5,545 nt of DNA, from the NCBI GenBank assembly GCA_902465215.1, contig CABQMM010000105.1:1-5545 (forward strand), written 5' to 3'. Below, piece after piece: positions 1 through 5,266 of the stretch (within the stretch, counting starts at the first letter, position 1; each line of letters begins with the position of its first letter). A program made the translations under genes and the position numbers. The notes under the pieces were generated by a model. It was not told the DNA's origin. It did no database searches and was given only the letters and a program-made list of their open reading frames with translations. The stretch is from an uncultured Bacillota bacterium. Lineage in GTDB: Bacteria; Bacillota; Clostridia; Peptostreptococcales; Anaerovoracaceae.

Positions 1-753
1 CACGGAGACCATCCGGTCATCGTAATTTCCCCGTCATCGGTTCAGGAATGTTATACGGAAACAGTTAGAGCCTTTAACATGGCGGAAAGATTCCGTGTTC
101 CGGTTATCTTCCTTATGGACGAAATCATCGGACATTTAAGAGAAGGCTGTGAAATGATCCCAGCAGAGGAACTTACAATTTCAAACAGAAGAATCGACCG
201 CAGATTCAACGGAACACTGGCGTATGCGGTTCAGGAAGGAAACTATGTACCGGAATACGCACCGTTCGGTGAAGGCGACCACTTCAATGTAACAGGACTT
301 TTCCATGATTTGGACGGATTCCCGACCAATGATAATAATATTACGGATAGTCAGGAGAGAAGGCTTCTGGACAAAATCCGCATGAGACGGGATCGTATCC
401 AGAAATGGGAAGAAGCAGACTGCGATGACTGCGAAACGATGATCATTTGTTTCGGCGGTACAGCCAGAGCGGTTGAAGGCGCAATTGAAGAGTCCCATAA
501 ATTTGATTTCATCAAGCTGGGAATGTTCCGTCCGATTACAGTATGGCCGTTCCCGGAAGAGGCACTTTTAAAGGTAATAAAAAACAACAAGCATTTAAGA
601 CAGATTATCGTTGCTGAACATAATGACGGACAGATGCTTTTGGAAGTACAGCGCGTGGTTGAAGGAAGAGTTCCGGTGTCATTCCTCGGAAAAATCGACG
701 GTACGACAATTACGCCGGCTGAAGTCCTCAACAAAGTCAAGGAGGTGTATTAA
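1..753 (+). CDS. korA: 2-oxoacid:ferredoxin oxidoreductase, alpha subunit (3' part)
   Basis: The frame is open from base 1, so the gene starts outside the window. The 250 visible residues are the C-terminal two thirds of an alpha subunit that is usually about 350-380 residues. The first visible residues (HGDHPVIVISPSSVQE) continue into a RVPVIFLMDE stretch, typical of KorA/VorB proteins. The C-terminal part has an IIVAEHNDGQ motif and ends in the usual small alpha/beta domain. Known role of the family: with beta and gamma subunits, and usually a small ferredoxin subunit, it converts a 2-oxoacid and CoA to acyl-CoA and CO2 in the cytoplasm while reducing ferredoxin. korB begins one base after the stop, so the genes are surely one operon. 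A ferredoxin-type korD gene would be expected upstream but is not in view. The substrate (2-oxoglutarate or branched-chain 2-oxoacids) cannot be settled from the sequence. Confidence 0.93.
   Translation, partial: HGDHPVIVISPSSVQECYTETVRAFNMAERFRVPVIFLMDEIIGHLREGCEMIPAEELTISNRRIDRRFNGTLAYAVQEGNYVPEYAPFGEGDHFNVTGLFHDLDGFPTNDNNITDSQERRLLDKIRMRRDRIQKWEEADCDDCETMIICFGGTARAVEGAIEESHKFDFIKLGMFRPITVWPFPEEALLKVIKNNKHLRQIIVAEHNDGQMLLEVQRVVEGRVPVSFLGKIDGTTITPAEVLNKVKEVY
739..745 (+). promoter_or_regulatory. Ribosome binding site that fixes the korB start
   Basis: AAGGAGG lies inside the last codons of korA, 9 nt before the ATG at 755. It decides the korB start: the same frame is open back to 611, but that extension overlaps korA out of frame and does not resemble the beta-subunit N-terminus. 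Confidence 0.8.
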
Positions 754-754
754 T

Positions 755-1579
755 ATGCCAAGCAAATTGATTGAAAAAACAATGCGTGTTAACAGACTTC
801 CTCATATCTGGTGCCCGGGCTGCGGACACGGAATCTTAATGCGGGATGTTGCGCAGGCGATTGAAAACTGCGGGCTTGACCCGGATAAGGTAGTCATCGT
901 TTCCGGTATCGGCTGTTCTTCCAGAGCGGCAGGATACATGAACTACAATACATTACATACTACGCATGGCAGAGCAATCGCATTTGCTACGGGTGTAAAG
1001 CTTGCCAATCCTGAGCTTACGGTAATCGTTATTACAGGAGACGGAGATGCTTCCGCAATCGGCGGCAATCATCTGATTCATGCCTGCAGAAGAAACATTG
1101 ACTTAACTGTCGTTGTATTTAACAACAATATTTATGGAATGACGGGCGGACAGTATTCACCGACAACACCGCACGGAGAAAAAGGAACGACAGCTCCATA
1201 CGGAAATATCGACTATAATTTTGATATTCCAAAGCTTGCAGAAGCGGCAGGTGCGACCTTTACCGGTCGCTGCACAGCATTCCATGCGCCGCAGGCAATC
1301 AAACTGATTGAAGCAGGAATCAAGCATCACGGATTTTCTTTAATCGAAGGCGTTTCCGTTTGTCCGACCTATTACGGAAGAAAGAACAAAAAAGGCGATT
1401 CCGTTAAAATGCTTTCCTGGCAGCGGGATAATGCAGTGGATGTAAAGAAAGCGCAGACAATGTCTCCGGAAGAGCTTGAAGGAAAGATGGTAATCGGCGA
1501 GCTTTCAAGAAACGAAAACAAAGAAGAATACACGGATATGTATCTTCAGATAATTGATAAGGTTGGAGGTAATAAGTAA
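755..1579 (+). CDS. korB: 2-oxoacid:ferredoxin oxidoreductase, beta subunit (thiamine diphosphate-binding)
   Basis: This 274-residue protein is the normal length for the TPP-binding beta subunit of 2-oxoacid:ferredoxin oxidoreductases. The N-terminus has the WCPGCGHG motif (Cys20, Cys23), then GIGCSS around residues 51-56. The TPP/Mg-binding signature follows: GDGD at 95-98 and NNN at 123-125, followed by IYGMTGGQYSPTTP, which is typical of the 2-oxoglutarate/2-oxoisovalerate branch rather than the single-chain pyruvate enzymes. The beta subunit carries the cofactor that decarboxylates the 2-oxoacid and passes electrons toward ferredoxin. The start is the ATG at 755, one base after the korA stop and 9 nt after a perfect Shine-Dalgarno. 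The stop overlaps the korC start by one base (TAATG), so translational coupling is likely. The family is certain; the exact substrate is inferred. Confidence 0.95.
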   Translation: MPSKLIEKTMRVNRLPHIWCPGCGHGILMRDVAQAIENCGLDPDKVVIVSGIGCSSRAAGYMNYNTLHTTHGRAIAFATGVKLANPELTVIVITGDGDASAIGGNHLIHACRRNIDLTVVVFNNNIYGMTGGQYSPTTPHGEKGTTAPYGNIDYNFDIPKLAEAAGATFTGRCTAFHAPQAIKLIEAGIKHHGFSLIEGVSVCPTYYGRKNKKGDSVKMLSWQRDNAVDVKKAQTMSPEELEGKMVIGELSRNENKEEYTDMYLQIIDKVGGNK

Positions 1580-2124
1580 TGGCAAAGATTGAGATCAGAA
1601 TGACAGGTTCCGGCGGTCAGGGCGTTATCATGGGAACAATTATTCTGGCTGAAGCTGCTTTCGAGGACGGAAAACAGGTTGTTCAGTGCCAGGCGTACGG
1701 ACCGGAAGCCAGAGGAGGCTCCTCCAAGGCGGAAACAATTATTTCCGACGAAAAGATTACCTATACGAAGGTTCTGCTTCCGGATTTGCTTTTATCCCTG
1801 ACGCAGGTTTCCCTCGATAAATATGTCGGGAGTCTGAAACCGAATGCGATTGTGGTTGTCGATGAGGAAATTACAGTTCCGGAAGAAGTGGAAAAGGCAC
1901 ATAAGGTTTATCATCTTCCGATTTTGGAAGGCGCAACAGAGGTCATAAAAAACCATATGTCCGCAAACATCATTTCAGTAGGAGTTGTCAATGAACTGAT
2001 GGGCGTTGCCACACAGCAGTCCGTAGAAGCGGCAGTTTTGAATCATGTGCCGAAGGGAACGGAAGAAAGCAACCTGAACGCGCTTCATTACGGAGCACAG
2101 CTTGTAAAAGAGTATCATAAGTAA
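1579..2124 (+). CDS. korC: 2-oxoacid:ferredoxin oxidoreductase, gamma subunit
   Basis: This 181-residue protein is the usual size for a separate gamma subunit. It starts MAKIEIRMTGSGGQGV, with the GxGGQG signature at residues 10-15, and carries the family's second hallmark YGPEARGGSSKAE at about 40-52. Known role: the gamma subunit completes the KorABC(D) complex and in this enzyme family takes part in binding CoA and in subunit contacts. GGAGG at 1565-1569 lies 9 nt before the ATG, and the ATG overlaps the korB stop by one base. It is the last gene of the operon: a strong hairpin begins 17 nt after the stop, and the next gene runs in the opposite direction. Nothing in the sequence looks damaged. 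Confidence 0.94.
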   Translation: MAKIEIRMTGSGGQGVIMGTIILAEAAFEDGKQVVQCQAYGPEARGGSSKAETIISDEKITYTKVLLPDLLLSLTQVSLDKYVGSLKPNAIVVVDEEITVPEEVEKAHKVYHLPILEGATEVIKNHMSANIISVGVVNELMGVATQQSVEAAVLNHVPKGTEESNLNALHYGAQLVKEYHK

Positions 2125-2141
2125 AAATAGAAAACGAAGAG

Positions 2142-2179
2142 AAAGAGACGGCACCCAAACAGCGGGAAGCCGTCTCTTT
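2142..2179. terminator. Bidirectional terminator between convergent genes
   Basis: The left arm AAAGAGACGGC (2142-2152) pairs perfectly with GCCGTCTCTTT (2169-2179). The 16-nt loop region holds a second short stem, CCC 2154-2156 with GGG 2164-2166. On the + strand a short T-run (2177-2180) ends the hairpin, serving korC. On the - strand the hairpin is followed by a pyrimidine-rich tail with TTTT and TTTTT runs, serving the cysteine-rich gene that ends at 2226. The stem and its position between convergent stops support the call. The + strand T-tract is short, so efficiency in that direction is less certain. Confidence 0.85.
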
Positions 2180-2225
2180 TGAATAAGGAGCAATAAAATG
2201 AATTTTGTACGGTTCGTATTTCAGA

Positions 2226-2987
2226 TTATCTTCTCGGCTGCGGTCTTCCATGGTGTCCGCCGCCGTTGTTGTCGTTTTCTCTGCAAGGATCGAAGCATGG
2301 GTCACAGCAAGGGTCGCAGCATGGATTGCACGACGGTCTTGCACACGGATCGCATTCATCCTCTTCATCGGACACCTCTCCGCAGTTTTCAAGCGTGTCG
2401 GACGGACGAATCTGTTTCGGGAACAGTGCCGGGAATGTGGTGCAGATTGCGTTCTGCTGCGATTCCAGCGAGACGAATCCCGTGGAAAGTACGCAGAGCT
2501 GCACCGGCACAACGATTTTCTTCTCACAGCTGACACAGATTGCGATGATTAAATTGCCCGTAACTGTTCCGTCCGGCTCAACACACAGGTCTCTGCCGTA
2601 GTTGTTGGTAGCTAGCCTTGCTTCGCACGCCGAATTGCAAAATTCCGTAAAGCGTGGAAGGAATGCGGTATCAACCGTTGACGGCATACAGATTTCGAAG
2701 AAGTTTGTAAGTACCAGAGGATGTGCAGCTTCCGCAACATTGACATCTGCGCAGATGGTGAATACCGATTCATTTCCGCAGCTGTCTGAAAGCAGTAAAT
2801 CCAGTTCGATAATAACATTTCCCGTAATCGTTATGTTTTGTGTGCCGAAGATAGGAGTACCCATGCAGCGGTCGTCACATTCCTTTGTTTCCGCATATAA
2901 AATCTTTTCCGAAAAGTGTCCGTCGGCGCCGACTGCGGTCAATTCCTGACCTGCGCCGTTTCTTAAGAATGTTGCGCCCGAAATCAT
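2226..2987 (-). CDS. C-terminal part of the cysteine-rich protein (downstream of the frame break)
   Basis: The ATG at 2987 opens a 253-residue frame, but the same frame is already open and coding-like for 40 residues before it (from FTPSIPRGHR), and no Shine-Dalgarno precedes 2987. It is therefore the continuation of the gene starting at 3286, not an independent gene. It contains two cysteine pairs of the form CxxxC (ECDDRC; CNSAC), the duplicated TGN(V/L)II blocks, an acidic linker (SDEEDECDPC) and the cysteine repeat tail. A caller that does not allow for frameshifts would list it as a separate hypothetical protein. Confidence 0.5.
   Translation of the reverse strand: MISGATFLRNGAGQELTAVGADGHFSEKILYAETKECDDRCMGTPIFGTQNITITGNVIIELDLLLSDSCGNESVFTICADVNVAEAAHPLVLTNFFEICMPSTVDTAFLPRFTEFCNSACEARLATNNYGRDLCVEPDGTVTGNLIIAICVSCEKKIVVPVQLCVLSTGFVSLESQQNAICTTFPALFPKQIRPSDTLENCGEVSDEEDECDPCARPSCNPCCDPCCDPCFDPCRENDNNGGGHHGRPQPRR
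2287..2334 (-). repeat. 12-bp imperfect tandem repeats encoding Cys-x-Asp-Pro tetrapeptides
   Basis: On the + strand the units GGATCGAAGCAT, GGGTCACAGCAA and GGGTCGCAGCAT follow each other directly from 2287 to 2322, with a diverged fourth unit to 2334. Read on the - strand they encode the CNPC-CDPC-CDPC-FDPC tail. The unit is a multiple of three, so gain or loss of a unit would change tail length without breaking the frame. Confidence 0.75.
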
Positions 2988-3073
2988 CGTGTCAACATCC
3001 AGTTTTAAATTCTTAGAGTCATCTACATTGTTAGGATTAAAGCTCCGTCTGCATCGGATATCTATTACGCGCT

Positions 3074-3286
3074 TTACCCGGTGTCCGCGAGGAATCGAAG
3101 GGGTAAAGTCTGGTTCTGAACGGTTTTCATGCCCTGAAGATGCACTAAGACTGCATCGTAAACTTTTTGCACATAAATCGGCTCGGAAACCACCTTATTC
3201 AAGTCACCGTCGAATTCGCAGAGGACATTCGAGTTGCAGCAATTCTGATAGAGGTCCGGGGATACTCTTCCACCAAAGCAGCTCAT
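3074..3286 (-). CDS. N-terminal fragment of the cysteine-rich protein
   Basis: As written, translation from the strong ribosome binding site gives only 70 residues. The first 60 look like real coding sequence, with Cys3, Cys16, Cys17 and Cys23 and the stretch SEPIYVQKVYDAVLVHLQGM. The last ten (LPLRFLADTG) are out-of-frame residues read after the presumed missing base, ending at the stop at 3074-3076. If the frame break is real, this short peptide is probably the only product. Confidence 0.5.
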   Translation of the reverse strand: MSCFGGRVSPDLYQNCCNSNVLCEFDGDLNKVVSEPIYVQKVYDAVLVHLQGMKTVQNQTLPLRFLADTG

Positions 3287-3323
3287 ATAGTTACCTCCTT
3301 ATAATCCAATATCTTTTCTTTCT

Positions 3324-3351
3324 TACTATATGAATTTCTTCAAAAGTATGT
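3324..3351 (-). promoter_or_regulatory. Possible sporulation-type (SigE/SigK-like) promoter of the cysteine-rich gene
   Basis: Read on the - strand, CATATAGTA (3332 down to 3324) fits the known CATAnnnTA -10 pattern of mother-cell sigma factors. An AC dinucleotide (3351-3350) lies 17 nt upstream, as in the SigK -35. The start of transcription would fall near 3317, about 30 nt before the start codon. These motifs are short and AT-rich, so a chance match is possible. TATAGT inside the same element could also serve as a SigA -10, although no well-spaced -35 is visible. Confidence 0.35.
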
Positions 3352-3357
3352 TACAAT
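3329..3357 (+). promoter_or_regulatory. Candidate extended -10 promoter for the small protein-M16-dut-dgt operon
   Basis: TGTTACAAT at 3349-3357 matches an extended -10 (TGn followed by TATAAT with one mismatch). The hexamer 17 bp upstream (TATGAA, 3329-3334) is a poor -35, which extended -10 promoters tolerate. Transcription would start near 3364, leaving about 25 nt before the ATG at 3390. ACAATATTGT (3353-3362) is a perfect palindrome overlapping the -10. Confidence 0.4.
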
Positions 3358-3389
3358 ATTGTGATTAGAAAATTCAGGGCAGGTATTTT

Positions 3390-3563
3390 ATGAATAAAAT
3401 GGGAATCGGAATTACAATTGCAATCTTATTTGGCTTTTGCGTCATATTATGGGCAACTGACGCTGTGGGTGCTTCCTTTGGAAAAGTAGGGGAGAATATT
3501 GCGCTCGTCATGGTTGCCATCTTTTTAGTTATTGGCTTGATAAAAGCGCGGAGGGAAAAATAA
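3390..3563 (+). CDS. Small two-helix membrane protein, function unknown
   Basis: A 57-residue frame, MNKMGIGITIAILFGFC... to ...GLIKARREK. It has two hydrophobic stretches, about residues 5-22 and 38-53, separated by a short polar linker (TDAVGASFGKVGEN), and a basic tail (KARREK). The hairpin shape and positive C-terminus suggest both ends face the cytoplasm. The ribosome binding site is weak (AGGGCAGG ending about 6 nt before the ATG). Its stop overlaps the ATG of the M16 peptidase by one base (TAATG), which is strong evidence that it is a real, translated gene coupled to the peptidase. I recognise no family. A role as membrane partner of the peptidase is inference from adjacency only. Confidence 0.75.
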   Translation: MNKMGIGITIAILFGFCVILWATDAVGASFGKVGENIALVMVAIFLVIGLIKARREK

Positions 3564-4816
3564 TGAGTAATATTGAGATTAGACAGTTAAACTGCGGCAT
3601 TCGCGTCGTAATAGAAAAAATAGATTATGTACAGTCAGCAGCATTCGGTGTATGGGTAAAAGCAGGTGCAGTGGATGAAACGCCGAAAAATGCGGGTGTG
3701 TCTCATTTTATCGAACACATGATGTTTAAGGGAACCAGAAAGCGGAATGCCCGTCAGATTGCGGAGGACATCGACCGTATCGGAGGACAGATGAACGCTT
3801 TCACGGGAAAGGAAGCAACTTGCTATTACGTGAAAACCATCGGAGCGAATCTGCAAAAAGGCGCAGAAGTGATTTTAGATATGCTCACAGGCTCACTTTT
3901 TGACAAAATCGAGATGGGAAAGGAGCGCAAGGTTATCTGTGAAGAAATCAAAATGATTCAGGACCAGCCGGATGATTTGGCGCACGATACGGTAACAGAA
4001 CTTTTGTTTAAGGGCGACCCGCTCGGAAAAAGCATTATCGGGACGCCGACCTCGCTGAAGGGCATCAGCCGCAATGTGCTGACAGAATATAAGGAAGCAG
4101 AGTATACGCGCGACGCAGTTGTGGTTTCAGTAGCAGGAAATTTTGATGAAAATGAATTTTGCAAATTCTTAGAGGATAAATTTGAAAACCTGCGAAAGAC
4201 GAAAGAGAAGAAACAGCATGAGCAGGCAGAATACAAACGAAGCTTTAAGGTTATGACCAAAGACATTCAGCAGTCACACATCTGCCTTGCGACCAAAGGT
4301 CTGGCTCTCGGAGACGACAGACGCTATGCACTGAATATTTTGAACAATATTATGGGCGGAAGCATGAGCTCAAGGCTTTTCCAGAACATCAGGGAGCAGA
4401 AAGGGCTTGCTTACAGCGTTTATTCCGTTGCAAGTTCGTTCAGCCATGACGGATATTATCTCATCTATGCAGGTGTCGGCCACGATAAGATCAGGCACGC
4501 GCTTGAAGGCATTCAGGAAGAGCTTGAAGTACTGCGAAATGGAAGCATTACGGAAGATGAATTTTCCATGTCAAAGGAGCAGATGAAGAGCAACTTTATT
4601 TTCGGACAGGAAAATGTAGCAAGCCGTATGTTTGCAAACGGAAAAAGCCTCACGCTTCTCGACAAGGTCTACACGACAGAGGAAATTATCGACGCTATCG
4701 ACCGGGTAAGCCTTGCGGACATCGACGAGATTAAAATGCTGATTTGCGACCCGGATACCTACACGGGCGTTGCGGTTACCGATAAAAGATTCGATTGGAG
4801 CAAAATATGGAAATAA
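3563..4816 (+). CDS. M16 family zinc peptidase (processing peptidase-like, YmxG/MlpA type)
   Basis: This 417-residue protein matches the length of bacterial single-unit M16B peptidases such as Bacillus YmxG/MlpA. The N-terminal domain carries the inverted zinc motif HFIEH (His48, Glu51, His52). The third ligand is expected about 76 residues on and is met by Glu128 in VICEEIKMIQDQPDD. The C-terminal domain has the conserved SRLFQNIREQKGLAYSVYS stretch at about 270-288, which shapes the substrate chamber. All catalytic elements are present, so it should be active. There is no signal peptide, so it is probably cytoplasmic. These enzymes degrade or trim peptides; the target is unknown. GGAGGG at 3550-3555 lies 7 nt before the ATG, which overlaps the upstream small-protein stop. 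It overlaps dut by 10 nt. Confidence 0.93.
   Translation: MSNIEIRQLNCGIRVVIEKIDYVQSAAFGVWVKAGAVDETPKNAGVSHFIEHMMFKGTRKRNARQIAEDIDRIGGQMNAFTGKEATCYYVKTIGANLQKGAEVILDMLTGSLFDKIEMGKERKVICEEIKMIQDQPDDLAHDTVTELLFKGDPLGKSIIGTPTSLKGISRNVLTEYKEAEYTRDAVVVSVAGNFDENEFCKFLEDKFENLRKTKEKKQHEQAEYKRSFKVMTKDIQQSHICLATKGLALGDDRRYALNILNNIMGGSMSSRLFQNIREQKGLAYSVYSVASSFSHDGYYLIYAGVGHDKIRHALEGIQEELEVLRNGSITEDEFSMSKEQMKSNFIFGQENVASRMFANGKSLTLLDKVYTTEEIIDAIDRVSLADIDEIKMLICDPDTYTGVAVTDKRFDWSKIWK
4797..4800 (+). promoter_or_regulatory. Ribosome binding site that fixes the dut start
   Basis: GGAG sits 6 nt before the ATG at 4807, inside the 3' end of the peptidase gene. An in-frame TTG at 4795 would overlap this site and have no ribosome binding site at a proper distance, so 4807 is the better start. 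Confidence 0.65.
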
Positions 4817-5238
4817 AAATTGTAAGCAAAGGCGGCGCTTTGCCGTCCTATGCCACGGAAGGCTCTTCGGGAGCGGATTTGCGGGCATATATCGACGAAC
4901 CGATTACGCTGATGCCGGGGGAACGGCGCTTGATTCCTACCGGACTGTTTGTGGAGATACCGCAGGGCATCGAAGCGCAGATAAGGGCGCGCTCGGGACT
5001 TGCCATCAAGCACGGAATCGGCCTTGTCAACGGTGTGGGAACCGTGGACAGCGACTATCGGGGCGAGTGGAACATTCCGCTGATTAACTGGGGGCAGGAG
5101 CCCTATACGATACATAACGGCGACCGGATTGCGCAGGTTATTTTCGCCAAATATGAAAAGGCGGATTTCCTTTCCGTTTCGGAAATTGACACCACAGAGC
5201 GGGGCGCAGGCGGTTTCGGACATACCGGAATCAAATAA
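4807..5238 (+). CDS. dut: dUTP diphosphatase (trimeric dUTPase)
   Basis: It hydrolyses dUTP to dUMP and pyrophosphate, keeping uracil out of DNA and feeding thymidylate synthesis. From the ATG at 4807 it is 143 residues, normal for the homotrimeric family, and all five motifs are in order: SSGADLRA (20-27), ARSGLA (61-66), GLVNGVGTVDSDYRGEW (72-88) with catalytic Asp81, GDRIAQVIF (105-113), and the C-terminal RGAGGFGHTG (132-141), where the stacking Phe137 is present and His139 replaces the more usual Ser. The start overlaps the peptidase gene by 10 nt, so translation is probably coupled. Base composition is higher in GC (about 60% across 4861-4920 and 4981-5100) than in the neighbouring genes. 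The dGTPase-like gene follows after 28 nt. Confidence 0.96.
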   Translation: MEIKIVSKGGALPSYATEGSSGADLRAYIDEPITLMPGERRLIPTGLFVEIPQGIEAQIRARSGLAIKHGIGLVNGVGTVDSDYRGEWNIPLINWGQEPYTIHNGDRIAQVIFAKYEKADFLSVSEIDTTERGAGGFGHTGIK

Positions 5239-5266
5239 AACAAAGGAATTTTAGGTGAGGTGTGAA

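Larger units (their letters stand above)
2226..3286 (-). pseudogene. Cysteine-rich protein of unknown function with Cys-x-Asp-Pro tail, frame broken near 3105
   Basis: I do not recognise a named family. The gene starts at the ATG at 3286, 7 nt after a perfect AAGGAGG (3294-3300), and runs in frame for 60 residues (MSCFGGRVSPDLYQ... MKTVQNQT). The sensible continuation (FTPSIPRGHRVKRVIDIRCRR...) lies in another frame, open from 3194 to the stop at 2226. Adding one T to the coding-strand TTT at 3105-3107 joins them into about 353 residues. The 253-residue part beginning at 2987 has no ribosome binding site of its own, which argues against a separate gene. The rebuilt protein has about 27 cysteines, no obvious signal peptide or membrane helix, two similar beta-rich blocks (TGNVII and TGNLII), and a tail of CNP-C-CDP-C repeats ending in a Gly/His/Arg-rich stretch. 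Such composition is seen in spore-coat-like or metal-binding proteins, but that role is a guess. The shift could be a true mutation or a sequencing error. Confidence 0.75.

Noticed and set aside
611..754. N-terminal extension of korB
   Set aside because: It overlaps korA out of frame and does not resemble a beta-subunit N-terminus; the ATG at 755 has a perfect ribosome binding site.
2198..2533. + strand frame with an AAGGAG site 9 nt before its ATG, just after the terminator
   Set aside because: Beyond its first ten codons it lies antisense to the cysteine-rich gene, its protein is Arg/Cys-rich without recognisable motifs, and the hairpin at 2142-2179 should stop transcription reaching it from korC.
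3090..3120. Programmed -1 ribosomal frameshift in the cysteine-rich gene
   Set aside because: The codons here (CAG ACT TTA CCC CTT) do not form an in-phase slippery heptamer and no obvious following hairpin was found; a lost T in a TTT run is simpler.
4759..5223. 154-residue - strand frame opposite dut
   Set aside because: It is antisense to dut, which has all five dUTPase motifs; the open frame is a by-product of the GC-rich dut codons.
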